A DNA stretch of 64,000 bases from Limonium bicolor. Taxonomy: Eukaryota; Streptophyta; Magnoliopsida; Caryophyllales; Plumbaginaceae. The position numbers were made by a program, and so were the translations under genes. Under the pieces are notes generated by a model. It saw only the letters and a program-made list of their open reading frames with translations, made no database searches and was not told where the DNA came from. Below are positions 1-11,649 of the stretch, in pieces. The DNA is taken from contig CM041778.1 in assembly GCA_023374045.1 (NCBI GenBank), positions 97,714,839 through 97,778,838 on the forward strand, in the 5' to 3' direction. The first letter of the stretch is position 1; each line of letters opens with the position of its first letter.

Positions 1-608
1 TATCTGAAATTGGATAGATAATGCCAGCGTCAAGTAATTTATTACCTCTTTTTGACCACCTCTTTTAGAACGGGGTTGAGACGCCTCTGTGGTTGTGCTA
101 ATGCCATGAAATCATCTTCCATATAAATTCGATGAGAGCACAGAGATGGGCTTATTCCTTTTATATCCGCTATCGACCATCCGATAGTGGTCGTATGTTT
201 GCGCAGCACCCCTAAAAGTTGCTTCTCCTGCACATCTGATAGTTTAGATGAGATAATAACTGGTAAATCAGATGGCTCTTTTAGAAAAGCGTATTTTAAA
301 TGAGGGGGAAGAGGTTTCATTTTGACTGTAGGTGCTTTTTCGATGGATGGCTTGTGTCTATCTGCGTTTCTTTCTACTGGCTCGAATCTTTGTTGGTAGG
401 AAGGGAAGTATGGCTTATGCTTGCTTAACTCTTCAGCCATGAGAGCAATATCAGGATTTTTGTCTCCAGCTTCACAAGATGCCATTAGACATCTTTCCAA
501 AATTGTTTCTTCATCTTTGCTGAGGAACGTCTCCTGTACTAAAGAGTCAATAGTGTCAATAGAAAAACAGTTTTGTGTATTAGAAGGATGCTTCATGTTC
601 CGAGTCAT
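1..608 (-). pseudogene. Athila pol: linker and start of reverse transcriptase, broken
   Basis: Reads from 608 to 42 as one frame of 188 codons ending in an RRLNPVLKEVVKK stretch, the usual lead-in to the RT domain of Athila elements. There a one-base shift gives a stop at 42-44. A neighbouring frame in bases 1-40 continues with KLLDAGIIYPISD, the expected first RT strand and helix, before the window ends. The segment MTRNMKHP at 608 is not a true start: it is the continuation of the protease frame after another one-base loss near 638. The catalytic RT motif is outside the window. It is a fragment of the polyprotein, not a separate gene. Confidence 0.85.
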
Positions 609-637
609 GTCGAAAACTACCTGCTCATCATGAAGTC

Positions 638-1114
638 TTAAAATAATTTTCCTCCTTCAACATCAATTAAAGTTATCGCAGTTCTCATAAAAGGTCTACC
701 TAAGATTAGTGGGACATCTTTATCTTCCTCAATATCAATAATAATGAAATCAGCAGGGAAAATAAATTTGTCAACAGAAACCACCAAGTCTTCAACTTTT
801 CCTTTAGGGTGAATTATGGAGCGATCAGCTAGTTGTAGCTGAATAGGAGTAGGAGAGCATTGACCTTTGCCTAACTTCTTAAAGATAGATAAAGGCATTA
901 AATTAATACTAGCTCCTAAATCGCATAACCCGTTACCACAATTTATGTCTTCAATTGCGCAAGGAATGATAAGGAGACCCGGATCTCCCAACTTCGGTGG
1001 TAGCTTCTTTAAAAGTACTGCAGATACTCTTTCGGTTAGTTTCACCGTGTCATTCTCCTGTAAAGATCGCCTGTTAGACAAGATATCTTTCATAAATTTT
1101 GCATAAATAGGCAT
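638..1114 (-). pseudogene. Athila retropepsin (aspartic protease) domain
   Basis: This 158-codon stretch of the polyprotein carries the active-site motif CDLGASINLMPLSIF, with catalytic Asp in D-L-G-A-S, and the later LILGRPFMRTA block typical of Ty3/gypsy retropepsins. The enzyme would cut Gag-Pol during particle assembly. The upstream residues MPIYAKFMKDILSN are the family's usual linker after gag. It is separated from gag by an apparent one-base loss near 1165 and from the RT lead-in by another near 640, so the polyprotein is not continuous as read. Confidence 0.88.
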
Positions 1115-1149
1115 TTGTGTTAAGGCATCAGAAAAAGGAATATTAATAG

Positions 1150-1581
1150 TTAATTTCTTAAAATGTTAAGAAATTTTCCAAATTGGTCGTCAAAATTCTT
1201 TTTCTTTAATCTATCAGGAAATGGGATTGGAATATCATATGAAACTGGAGACGGTTTAAGAGTAAGGGATGCAGGAGACTCCTTCTCCTTGGGAATTGTT
1301 ACGTCTTCTTCGTCAGATTTTTGTGCATCAGATTTCTTCTCAGTTTCAGGGACATCGGATACCAGTTCTTTCCCGCTTCTCAGGGTTATTGATTTTGCGT
1401 GCTCCCTGGGATTTGGATCCGTTTGGCTCGGGAGTGACCCTGCTGGTCTTTGAGCCAACTGTTGAGAAATCTGACCTATCTGTCTCTCTAAATTTATGGT
1501 TATAGTAGCCTGATCAGCAACTTTGGCTTCTATCTCAGAAAATTTTGAATTTATCGCCTGACCTTGTTTCAGAAGCTGATT
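1150..1581 (-). pseudogene. Athila gag C-terminal part, after the nested insertion
   Basis: Encodes the basic-acidic linker between the gag zinc knuckle and protease, including AKSITLRSGKEL, a stretch characteristic of Athila elements. The frame is open from the insertion boundary at 1581 down to a stop at 1150. It is the continuation of the gag reading frame at 10404-10765: the frame stays in register across one copy of the 5-bp target duplication, so the chromovirus landed in an open frame. The frame closes in an A-rich run near 1165, where one base seems missing relative to the following protease frame. Confidence 0.85.
1577..1581. repeat. Target site duplication TGATT, left copy
   Basis: TGATT lies directly before the LTR beginning TGTAACACCC. 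The same five bases follow the other LTR at 10404-10408. A perfect 5-bp duplication is the size expected for Ty3/gypsy integrase and defines the borders of the nested element exactly. Confidence 0.95.
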
Positions 1582-3706
1582 TGTAACACCCCTAAAACCG
1601 GCCTAAGAGTTAAGGGTATTACACGCCGCGTATTACTACCAATAACGCAAGGCTCTAAAACACTCAAATGCAATAAAGGCCCAAAACAGAGTTTACATAA
1701 ACATTGTAAACCAAAGTATTCAAATTCAGCGGAAGTAATACAAAACCCCAAACACATAACTGAGTCAGAAACAGAAGTCAAAACAGTGTAAGGCCCGAAG
1801 GCTACAACGTCATAAACAACAATCTGAACGAATAACAATAGCTAAACACAATAGCTCCAGAGCTCAAGATGATCCTCGCTGATCAATCTGCAAAAATGTT
1901 AGAAGTAGGGGAATGAGCACACAACTATGCCCAGTAAGCAGCGACCGTCATCAGTAAGGTCGCTCAAAACAATTGAAATCAGAAGGAGGAGAAGATAAAT
2001 ATAATAACCACAATTCTCCATATTCAGAAGCTTTCAGAACAGAAACAGAGTGGAACTCAAGGGTTCCCAATTCAGAAACAATCAGAACTCTTAAACAGAA
2101 AGGGGACAAGACACAATGCACACACTCAGTAGGGTCGAAGACCCATAGACCGTACCAGGTCTCTCGGCAACGCAGAAATGACTCGAAAGAGCCAAAGGGT
2201 TCGTCAACCCCACAGAACAGAAAGAGAATGACCCACACTCAGAACGACGTCTACATGGTATACCACGGAATAGCTCGACCCAGCCATTCACGGCTCAGAA
2301 ACAAAGTGTAATGTCCCAAAACAGAAGGATTGCTTAAACAGAAGCACAATTGCATTTAAATATGCCAAAACACTCATAAATCAGTAGTACAGATCATAAG
2401 GAATCCAACGCCGCTGACGGCACTCAAATCGGAGTTCAAACGAAGAAGTTATGCTGAAAACAGAGAGGTGTCCGAACTTGTGTCCTAGCTTCGAAGCTCG
2501 GACACAAGCGCAGACGCAAAACAAAGACGGGAAAACACGCTGTCCGAACTTCGAAGCTCGGACCGAAGTTCGGACAGTTTTTCGGAAAAAAAAACGTGGT
2601 GAAGTCCGAGCTTCGAAGCTCGGTAATTTCAGAAAAACGGGGTGTCCGAACTTCAAAGTTCGGACTGAAGTTCGGACACGCCCAAAACTCGAAAATCCAG
2701 AAGTGTAAAACATGCTGTCCGAACTTCAAAGTTAGGACAGAAGTTCGGACAACACGAAATCAGCAGAACAGAAGCTTCGAACAGAACAGAAACGTTACCA
2801 AAACTTCACCAATCTATACCAAAGTATTACCAACACCAAATCAGACATAAATACAGAGAAACCATGGGGTTTTAGCCATTCCAAAAACGCAACAAAACGC
2901 AAATAGAAATACACACAAAATCAGACAACAATCATTGCAATACCCCATGGCTGAACTTCCAAACCGAATCAAGCAACCACCTACCTCGTTTATCAGCAGA
3001 AACAACAACGAACTGAGGCAGCAGGCACAATCCACGCAGAGCAACAATCCGGACAGATCAACAGCCACTGATTATCCAAACCAATTGACACAAAAATCAG
3101 AAACTGAAATGAAGAACCCTAGATTATCCAAACCCCATAATCTGCAACACCAACCTGATTTCAGAAGTGAATGAACTCCACAATCTGCAGCAGTTCCACA
3201 GCCCGCACAATCACAACTCAACAGCAACGAAGCCTTCTGATTTAATCATGTACAACGGCTCAAAATCAGAAAACAAAGAAAGAAGAAAACCACCAACGCA
3301 GTCCCGAATTCTTGAATACAAACCTGAACCGATCAGAGAAACGCAGCAGCAAAACCCTCCAATTCGGTTGTAGCAGCAACCTTCACGATCCTTAGCAACA
3401 GAGAGAATAGAGAGAGAGAGAGAGAAGAATAGAAGAACGCTCGCTTTGAACGCACGATGATAACTGATAGAGGAAGACTGATCGTGATGTAAAAAAAAAT
3501 TAGAAGGGAAATAAATAAATAAGGTTTCCTTTCCTTATTAATTACTAAAACAATTACCTTAATTGTTTTATGGAAAGACTTCCTTGCCCTCTTCAAATAA
3601 AACAATACCGCCGGAGTCCCAACTGATAGCAAGGAATTAAACAATCCAACTTAGAACAGCATTGTAACTGATATATTATAAGGTTGCAATTATACGGGTT
3701 ATAACA
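1582..3706 (-). repeat. 3' LTR of nested chromovirus
   Basis: A 2125-bp LTR that matches 8277-10403 almost base for base, differing by small indels (for example an AGAG microsatellite near 3412) and scattered substitutions. On the element's strand it starts TGTTATAACC and ends GGGTGTTACA. It contains a palindromic array (2469-2750) and a GA-rich stretch. Short ORFs within it are not genes. Confidence 0.95.
2469..2750. repeat. Palindromic motif array inside LTR
   Basis: About seven copies of variants of TCCGAACTTCGAAGCTCGGA, often followed by an inverted or direct GAAGTTCGGAC, separated by 20-50 bases of unrelated filler. Each unit is close to self-complementary; the copy near 2607-2626 is almost a perfect palindrome. 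Repeated in the partner LTR at 9163-9445 and, in a different element, at 55995-56384. Confidence 0.9.
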
Positions 3707-3722
3707 TCACCTCCCCCTTAAA
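3707..3722 (-). other. Polypurine tract of nested chromovirus
   Basis: On the minus strand the bases adjoining the 3' LTR read TTAAGGGGGAGGTGA, ending at the LTR start. This is the second-strand primer expected at this position. Confidence 0.85.
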
Positions 3723-3750
3723 TGAATTTCGTTCTCGAAATTGACTCACC

Positions 3751-4275
3751 TCACTGCTCGAAAAGGGAGGGAAACTTGGCACGCAGCTCTTCCTCGAGCT
3801 CCCACGTCGCTTCACTTTCTGACTGATCAGACCATTGGACCTTAACCATAGGCATGGTCTTACTACGGAGCTGACGAACATCTCTAGCCAGAATACGGGT
3901 AGGCACCGCCTCGAAACTGCAGTCCTCCCGCAACTGAAGCTGGCTGTAGTTGATCACATGAGACGGATCATGCAGATACTTCCTCAACATAGACACATGG
4001 AAGACGTTATGCACAGCTGACAAAGATGGAGGCAACGCTAGACGGTAGGCCACAGGGCCAATCCTCTCTAGGATCTCAAACGGTCCAACGAACCTCGGGC
4101 TAAGCTTCCCACGCTTCCCAAACCGGACCACGCCTCTGACCGGCGACACTCGCAGATAGACATGATCACCAACATCAAACTCAAGCGGCCTGCGCCTCTG
4201 GTCTGCATAACATTTCTGCCTACTCTGAGCAACAAGCAGACGCTCACGAATCACCCTGATCTTCTCTACTGCTCC
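3751..4275 (-). pseudogene. Chromovirus integrase C-terminus and chromodomain
   Basis: Encodes the GPY/F-type module of integrase (KLSPRFVGPFEILERIG and VAYRLALPP..NVFHVSMLRKY) followed by a terminal chromodomain-like segment (residues from VPTRILARDVRQL through VKVQWSDQSESEATWELEEEL) and a stop at 3751. The chromodomain is thought to guide insertion to marked chromatin in this lineage. The aromatic cage is only partly recognisable (W in VQWS and W in ATWE). The segment is out of frame with the integrase core because of a one-base difference between about 4255 and 4275; otherwise it would be the end of the same polyprotein. Confidence 0.9.
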
Positions 4276-4853
4276 TGCACCAGCTCGGGTCCAACCAACA
4301 CCCTCTCCTTCAGATCATCCCAACAGATGGGTGACCTGCACCTCCTACCATACAACGCTTCAAACGGAGCCATACCAATGCTCGCCTGAAAGCTGTTGTT
4401 GTAAGCGAACTCAATCAGAGTCACATGCTGCTCCCAGCTACCTCCAAAATCCAGGACACATGCGCGAAGCATGTCCTCCAGAACCTGATTAGTCCTCTCT
4501 GTCTGGCCATCCGACTGAGGATGGTAAGCTGAACTGAAGGCTAAATTCGTACCCAAGGCCTTATGCAAACTACGCCAAAATCTCGAAACAAAACGAGGGT
4601 CACGATCAGACACAATAGTAGTAGGCACACCGTGAAGCCTCACTATCTCATCGAGATACAGACGAGCTAAACGCTCCAAACTGAATGTCTTCTTTACCGG
4701 CAGAAAATGAGCAGACTTCGTCAGACGATCAACTATCACCCACACGGCATCACAACCCGAAGGAGTCCTGGGCAAACCCATAACAAAATCCATCCCCACA
4801 CTCTCCCACTTCCACTCAGGAATGGGAAGGGGCTGAAGCAAACCCGCTGGCCT
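4266..4853 (-). pseudogene. Chromovirus integrase catalytic core
   Basis: Contains the D,D(35)E integrase fold: WESVGMDFVMGLP with the first Asp, VSDRDPRFVSRFW with the second, and YHPQSDGQTERTNQVLE with the catalytic Glu. Then come the conserved IEFAYNNSFQASIGMAPFEALYGRRCRSP block and the start of the linker to the C-terminal module. The core is separated from the upstream zinc-binding domain only by one in-frame TAG at about 4854-4856, consistent with a single C-to-T change of a Gln codon. All three acidic residues are intact. Confidence 0.92.
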
Positions 4854-7135
4854 CTAGTGCTCAGCCTTAATCTGCTGACAGGTCTGGCACTTCGAAACAA
4901 ACTCGGAGATGTCACGCTTCATCCCAGACCACCAGAATGATTCTCTGAGATCTCGATACATCTTCACCCCTCCTGGGTGGACTGAGTATGGCGCTTCATG
5001 AGCCTCCTGGAGGATCTCTCTGCGCAGAACTGTGTCGTCGGGCACACACACTCGGCCTCTGAAACGCAGACAACCATCACCGGAGACACTGAAGTCTGAA
5101 TTCTGCTCTGAAGACAGCCCCTCTCTGATCCGGCACAAAGCTGAATCTGCCTCCTGACCAACCCGGATCCTGTCGACCAACGAAGACTGGACCTGAAGCG
5201 CTGCTATCACACTGGCACTGGCTGGTCTGACTACCCAAACACCCATACGCTGCAGCTCTAAGGCGGACCTCTGAGCTCCAGTCAAAGCACAAGCTACACC
5301 CGGAGTACCTCTCCGACTCAAAGCGTCTGCTACAACATTCGCTCTACCCGGGTGGTAGAGGATCTCTAAATCGTAGTCATGAAGTAGCTCCAACCACCTC
5401 CTTTGTCTCAAGTTCAGCTCCTTCTGAGTGAACAGATACTTGAGACTCTTGTGGTCAGTGTAAACCTTACACGACGCCCCATACAGATAATGCCTCCAAA
5501 TCTTAAGCGCGAACACTACTGCTGCCAACTCCAGATCGTGGGTAGGGTAGTTCTTCTCGTATGGCTTAAGCTGTCGGGAGCCATAAGCCACTACCTTACC
5601 CTGCTGCATCAAAACACATCCTAGTCCCTTATGGGACGCATCACAGAAGACCTCGAATCCCTCGGTCCCAGAGGGCAAAGTCAGAATCGGTGTTGTCGTC
5701 AACCTCTTCTTAATCTCTAGGAAGCTCTGCTCGCAAGCCTCGCTCCACTCATACTTGATCTCCTTCCTCAGCAGACGGGTCAGCGGGGATACAATCTTAG
5801 AGAACCCCTCAACGAACTTCCTGTAATACCCAGCTAACCCAAGGAAACTACGAATCTCAGCAACATTCGTGGGCCTCGCCCACTCCATCACAGCTCTAAT
5901 CTTCTCAGGATCCACTGAGATGCCGTCCTTCGAGACCACATGTCCCAAGAATACCACGCGATCAAGCCAGAAGTCACACTTCTTCAGCTTAGCATACAGC
6001 TCACGGTCCTTCAGCGTTTGTAAAACAATCCTCAGATGCTCCTCATGCTCCTCTGCGCTCTTGGAGTACACCAAGATATCATCTATGAAGACCACTACAA
6101 ACTGATCCATATAGGGTTTGAAAACCCGGTTCATCATATCCATGAATACTGAGGGGGCATTAGTCAGACCAAACGGCATGACTAGGAACTCGTAATGGCC
6201 ATAACGAGTCCTAAAAGCGGACTTAGGCACATCCTCGGCCTTAATCCTCAACTGATGGTAGCCTGAACGAAGATCTATCTTCGAGAACACTGTGGCGCCC
6301 GCCAACTGGTCAAACAAATCATCTATGCGCGGAAGGGGATAGCGATTCTTGATGGTCACCTTGTTCAGCTCTCTATAGTCGATGCACAATCTAAAGGTCC
6401 CGTCCTTCTTCTTCACAAACAGCACTGGCGCTCCCCAGGGCGAAACGCTAGGGCGAATGAAGCCCTTGTCTAGCAACTCCTGAAGCTGGACCTTCAGTTC
6501 CTTCAACTCCGCCGGACTCATACGGTAAGGGGCCCTGGAGATGGGCTGAGTCTCTGGCGCTAAATCGATCGTGAACTCCACCCCACGTACTGGTGGAAGT
6601 CCGGGCACGTCATCCTGAAAGACCTCAGGAAACTCTCTAACAATCGGGATGCTCTCCAAGCTAGATCCCTCACGCACCTCTGGCAGATAACACAAGAATC
6701 CTTGGCAGCCCTTCCTCAAGAAACTGGCTGCCTGCATCGCTGACACAATCACAGGCGCACATGGAACTGCATTCCCAGAGAAAGCAAAGCGAGTCCCGTC
6801 TGGCAAGTCGAACACTACTTTCCTCGCTGCACAATCTATATGGGCATGGTGCTCTGCTAGCCAATCCATGCCCAGGATCACATCAAAACAGGTCATCTGC
6901 ATCGGGATGAGGTCAGCACAAAAGGTCTTGTCCCGAACTACTATGGGACAAGCCTACACACAGAATCAAGAATGCAAGGAGCAATCCCACCCAAGGGGCT
7001 ACTCACACATAAATCTACTTCACTAGGCATAGCAGTCAATCCAAGATCACCCAACAATCACAGCAGATAAAGGAGTGCGTAGCTCTAGAGTCAAACAGAC
7101 AAAATACATCTCGAGAATGGATCTAGAGAATACCT
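4854..7135 (-). pseudogene. Chromovirus protease, reverse transcriptase, RNase H, integrase zinc domain
   Basis: The open frame from 6902 to 4854 (682 codons) starts inside the protease ([10 protein letters not shown]) and holds a complete RT with the fingers [17 protein letters not shown], the [11 protein letters not shown] block, the catalytic [11 protein letters not shown] and the thumb [16 protein letters not shown]. RNase H follows ([36 protein letters not shown]), then the HHCC zinc domain of integrase ([22 protein letters not shown]). The N-terminal half of the protease is readable at 7092-7084, but its active site reads D-S-R rather than D-S-G. Frame continuity from gag to 6902 is broken. 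The enzyme core itself has no internal stop. Confidence 0.93.
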
Positions 7136-7159
7136 GAGACGACGCGATCACCAGCTCGA

Positions 7160-8146
7160 TCACGCTCTCCAGCCATAGCATAAACCGGGCCTGAGTCTGA
7201 GGCTTCTTCTGATCAGACCTCGCCCCTGAATCTGAACCGGTGCCTCTATCTCCTGAGCCTCTACCGAATGCCTGAGGACACTGAGCGATCCGGTGCTCCA
7301 TCGACCCCACTTAAAGCAAGCACCAGTCTTCTTGTAGCACTCCCTACCAGGATGGGAGGACCCACACTTCGCCCCAGCTGACGAAGATGAAGAAGCTCCC
7401 CGACGATCTCCATAGGACTGCTTCTTCTGAGGAGGGGCAGCCTCCTTCCTCTGAGGCTCTTCAGCACGCCTCTTCCCCTTGTGATCCTTGCCAGCCTGTC
7501 TGCCCCTGATGTCGGCCTCTACCAGCAGAGCAACATCCGCCACATCTCTGAAGGTCCGGTGACGAAGAGGGGTCACAGCGGACCTAATGTCAGGTCTCAG
7601 CCCGCTCTCGAACTTACGGGCCTTCCTATGCTCATCTGGCTCCAGAGCATACTTCGAAAGGGTCACAAACTTCCTCACGTACTCCTCAACTGACATATCT
7701 CTCCCCTGACGTAGCCGGTTATACTCATTGATCTTCTGGTCCTTGTAGACATCCGGATAGAACTGCTTGTTGAACTCCAAGCAGAACTGATCCCAGGTCC
7801 AAGGCTGGGGATGCCTACCCATCACCATGCGCCACCACTCCTTCGCCTCCCCCTTGAAGAGGAACGTGGCGAAGTCCACCTTCTGGTCATCCTCTGACCC
7901 CATCACCCTGAGCAGGTCCTCGACCTCGGTAATCCAGAGGCTCGCCTCCTGAGGGTCACCACAGCCGTCGAAGGAAGGCGGCTTTAGCTTCATAAACTCT
8001 TGAAGGGCTCGGACTCGGCCTCCCACTGCATTCGCCCCTGCTGGGCCTGCACCGCCAGCTCCTCCACCAGCTGAGTCACAAAGTGCTGCACTGCCTCTTG
8101 CAGCATCTCCCCCTTGAGGGGTCACTGGTGTCCTACGAGGAGGCAT
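7160..8146 (-). pseudogene. Chromovirus gag (capsid and partial zinc knuckle)
   Basis: Translation most likely starts at 8146 (MPPRRTPVTPQGG), the usual opening of Tekay-type gag; an upstream in-frame Met at 8284 lies at the LTR edge and is unlikely. The capsid domain includes FDGCGDPQEASLWITEVEDLLRV, FKGEAKEWWRMV, FNKQFYPDVYKDQKINEYNRL and MSVEEYVRKFVTLSKYA, the typical retrotransposon gag fold. A Lys/Arg-rich linker follows, then a Cys-rich segment (CGSSHPGRECYK..CFKWG) where the nucleocapsid knuckle degenerates and the frame is lost; it ends at 7160. The element therefore lacks a continuous Gag-Pol as read. Confidence 0.88.
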
Positions 8147-8259
8147 TCTGAGATACACAAATCCAAAACTTGTCAGAACTGACTCACACTTCAAACAACT
8201 GTCACAACTGAACCTCACACAGGCAAACACAACCACAGACCCTAAGAAAGCCAAACCTG

Positions 8260-8271
8260 GCTCTGATGCCA
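8260..8271 (-). other. Primer binding site, tRNA-iMet
   Basis: On the minus strand the sequence beside the 5' LTR reads TGGCATCAGAGC, one mismatch from the complement of the initiator tRNA-Met 3' end (TGGTATCAGAGC). It is 5 bases from the LTR, as usual for this lineage. Confidence 0.9.
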
Positions 8272-8276
8272 CTAAA

Positions 8277-10403
8277 TGTAACACCCCTAAACCGGCCTAA
8301 GAGTTAAGGGTATTACACGCCGCGTATTACTACCAATAACGCAAGGCTCTAAAACACTCAAATGCAATAAAGGCCCAAAACAGAGTTTACATAAACATTG
8401 TAAACCAAAGTATTCAAATTCAGCGGAAGTAATACAAAACCCCAAACACATAACTGAGTCAGAAACAGAAGTCAAAACAGTGTAAGGCCCGAAGGCTACA
8501 ACGTCATAAACAACAATCTGAACGAAAACAATAGCTAAACACAATAGCTCCAGAGCTCAAGATGATCCTCGCTGATCAATCTGCAAAAATGTTAGAAGTA
8601 GGGGAATGAGCACACAACTATGCCCAGTAAGCAGCGACCGTCATCAGTAAGGTCGCTCAAAACAATTGAAATCAGAAGGAGGAGAAGATAAATATAATAA
8701 CCACAATTCTCCATATTCAGAAGCTTTCAGAACAGAAACAGAGTGGAACTCAAGGGTTCCCAATTCAGAAACAATCAGAACGCTTAAACAGAAAGGGGAC
8801 AAGACAAATGCACACACTCAGTAGGGTCGAAGACCCATAGACCGTACCAGGTCTCTCGGCAACGCAGAAATGACTCGAAAGAGCCAAAGGGTTCGTCAAC
8901 CCCACAGAACAGAAAGGGAATGACCCACACTCAGAACGACGTCTACATGGTATACCACGGAATAGCTCGACCCAGCCATTCACGGCTCAGAAACAAAGTG
9001 TAATGTCCCAAAACAGAAGGATTGCTTAAACAGAAGCACAATTGCATTTAAATATGCCAAAACACTCATAAATCGGAGTACAGATCATAAGGAATCCAAC
9101 GCCGCTGACGGTGGCACTCAAATCGGAGTTCAAACGAAGAAGTTATGCTGAAAACAGAGAGGTGTCCGAACTTGTGTCCTAGCTTCGAAGCTCGGACACA
9201 AGCGCAGACGCAAAACAGAGACGGGAAAACACGCTGTCCGAACTTCGAAGCTCGGACCGAAGTTCGGACAGTTTTTCGGAAAAAAAAACGTGGTGAAGTC
9301 CGAGCTTCGAAGCTCGGTAATTTCAGAAAAACGGGGTGTCCGAACTTCAAAGTTCGGACTGAAGTTCGGACACGCCCAAAACTCGAAAAATCCAGAAGTG
9401 TAAAACATGCTGTCCGAACTTCAAAGTTAGGACAGAAGTTCGGACAGCACGAAATCAGCAGAACAGAAGCTTCGAACAGAACAGAAACGTTACCAAAACT
9501 TCACCAATCTATACCAAAGTATTACCCACACCAAATCAGACATAAATACAGAGAAACCATGGGGGTTTAGCCATTCCAAAAACGCAACAAAACGCAAATA
9601 GAAATACACACAAAATCAGACAACAATCATTGCAATACCCCATGGCTGAACTTCCAAACCGAATCAAGCAACCACCTACCTCGTTTATCAGCAGAAACAA
9701 CAACGAACTGAGGCAGCAGGCACAATCCACGCAGAGCAACAATCCGACAGATCAACAGCCACTGATTATCCAAACCAATTGACACAAAAATCAGAAACTG
9801 AAATGAAGAACCCTAGATTATCCAAACCCCATAATCTGCAACACCAACCTGAATTCAGAAGTGAATGAACTCCACAATCTGCAGCAGTTCCACAGCCCGC
9901 ACAATCACAACTCAACAGCAACGAAGCCTTCTGATTTAATCATGTACAACGGCTCAAAATCAGAAAACAGAGAAGAAGAAAACCACCAACGCAGTCCCGA
10001 ATTCTTGAATACAAACCTGAACCGATCAGAGAAACGCAGCAGCAAAACCCTCCAATTCGGTTGTAGCAGCAACCTTCACGATCCTTAGCAACAGAGAGAA
10101 TAGAGAGAGAGAGAAGAATGGAAGAACGCTCGCTTTGAACGCACGATGATAACTGATAGAGGAAGACTGATCCTGATCGTGATGTAAAAAAGATAATTAG
10201 AAGGGAAATAAATAAATAAGGTTTCCTTTCCTTATTAATTACTAAAACAATTACCTTAATTGTTTTATGGAAAGACTTCCTTGCCCTTTTCAAATAAAAC
10301 AATACCGCCGGAGTCCCAACTGATAGCAAGGAATTAAACAATCCAACTTAGAACAGCATTGTAACTGATATATTATAAGGTTGCAATTATACGGGTTATA
10401 ACA
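8277..10403 (-). repeat. 5' LTR of nested chromovirus
   Basis: A 2127-bp LTR, the upstream copy for the minus-strand element and so the one that would carry the active promoter. It shares the palindromic array and all landmarks with 1582-3706. The differences are mostly indels of one to a few bases. Confidence 0.95.
9163..9445. repeat. Palindromic motif array inside LTR, second copy
   Basis: Same array as 2469-2750, with the same order of units and only a few base changes, as expected for paired LTRs. Confidence 0.9.
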
Positions 10404-10408
10404 TGATT
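10404..10408. repeat. Target site duplication TGATT, right copy
   Basis: Follows the LTR end TATAACA directly and matches 1577-1581 exactly. Confidence 0.95.
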
Positions 10409-11610
10409 CATCATGCCTTTCAGCTCACCAATATCTCCTTGTGAGTTGGTTGGCTGTTCCTGTTGTCGGTTGTACTGCGGTTGTCGGTTTTGGTTAAAAC
10501 CTTGGTTACTCGACTGTGGATCAAAATTCCTCCATGGTTGTTGATTACTCCTCCAATTGTTTTGGTTGTAGGAGTTCGGATAAGGATTTGGTGGTCTGTT
10601 GTTAATCAGACTTACCTCCTCAAGGGTCCTGTTGCAACCTGAACCATCACAGTCTGTGGTTTCATGAGCTCCTCCACAGTTTTCGCAACAGGGAGACCGA
10701 TATGGGGAAGTGGCTACTGTTTTCACAGCTTTTTGTTGTGGTTGACTAAGAGTTAGTTTTTCCACAACTTTTGTGAGTGCAGCAGTTGAGCAGACACATG
10801 ATCCTACGGGGGAATACTGTAGATACCGGTTTCTTTCTTTACTTCACCTCTCCCCTTGTTTTTACACCATTGTCTGGTACTGGCGGTCATTTGGTCCAGT
10901 AGTTCAACTACTTCTTCTCCGGTCATTTTCATAAAATTTCCTCCAGATGAGGAACTTAGCAACAATTTGTTAGAATCATTTAAGCCTCTAAAGAATGATA
11001 AAACAAGCTCCTGGCTACTTATACCGTGATGTGGGCATAATATTTGTAATTCTTTGAATCTATCCCACGAATCATAAAGAGATTCACCTGGTTCTTGACA
11101 GAAGTTTGTGATCTCAGCAATTTTTTCTCTTGTTTTGGACGGGGGATAGTATTTCGCCAGAAATTTGTTCGCTAATTCGGCCCAACTGTGGATGCTGCTG
11201 GGTTGTAAACTTCTCAGCCACCTGGAGGCGCCATTTTTCAATGAATAGGGGAACAATTGCAGACGGATGCGCTCGTTTATATTTCCTGTTTTGTTAAAAG
11301 TGTTACAAAAATCAAGAAATGCAGATATATGGTGTGGAGCATCGTCTGAATCTAGCCCGCTGTATTGGCCCTAGTGGTAGAGTGTGGTAATGAAACTGGT
11401 TTTGAATTGCCAGGCATCTAGTTCAGCCTGAGTGACCTGAGGAAGGATAATAGCAGAAGGCCTTCCTTCAACTGACGGTTGCTGGTATTCGCAAAGAGTT
11501 TGTCGAGTTGCCATCTCTACACGTTGTTGCCGTCTTTCTCTGTGGAGAAATCTTTCAATCTCAGGTTCAAAATCGTTTTGAGGACTACCTGCAGATCGAG
11601 TACGATGCAT
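10404..11610 (-). pseudogene. Athila gag, N-terminal part with capsid and zinc knuckle
   Basis: Starts at 11610 (MHRTRSAGSPQN), a usual Athila gag opening. The capsid-like block FPYSLKNGASRWLRSLQPSS and LANKFLAKYYPPSKTREKI, followed by FCQEPGESLYDSWDRFKELQILCPHHG, is diagnostic of the family. A single TAG at 11371-11373 interrupts the frame, which is otherwise open to about 10804. There an apparent base loss in a C run shifts to the frame carrying the knuckle CCENCGGAHETTDC and an Asn/Gln-rich tail. The frame runs up to the nested LTR and resumes at 1581. Gag would form the virus-like particle. Confidence 0.9.
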
Positions 11611-11649
11611 ATATAGAAATAACTTGCAGTTGGAAAAAAAAAGAAACAA

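Larger units (their letters stand above)
1582..10403 (-). mobile_element. Complete nested Ty3/gypsy chromovirus (Tekay/Del-like)
   Basis: An 8822-bp element inserted in the Athila gag. It has two nearly identical LTRs (1582-3706 and 8277-10403), both running TG..CA on either strand, a 5-bp TGATT target duplication, a primer site matching tRNA-iMet beside the 5' LTR, and a purine tract beside the 3' LTR. The domain order on the minus strand is gag, protease, RT, RNase H, integrase, chromodomain, which identifies a plant chromovirus. Domain sequences resemble the Tekay/Del lineage. Frame breaks at the gag zinc knuckle, a nonsense codon before the integrase core and a shift near 4255-4275 make it defective as read. 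The LTR similarity implies a recent insertion. Confidence 0.95.

Noticed and set aside
2469..2750. Spaced palindromic repeats that could suggest a CRISPR array
   Set aside because: The units vary in length and sequence, spacers are not uniform, the copy in the paired LTR is identical, and the context is a plant LTR retrotransposon.
9145..9570. 141-codon plus-strand ORF over the LTR array, and similar frames at 2451-2850 and 56064-56387
   Set aside because: They translate the palindromic repeat (RTSKLG/FEART words) on both strands; the frame is a by-product of repeat length.
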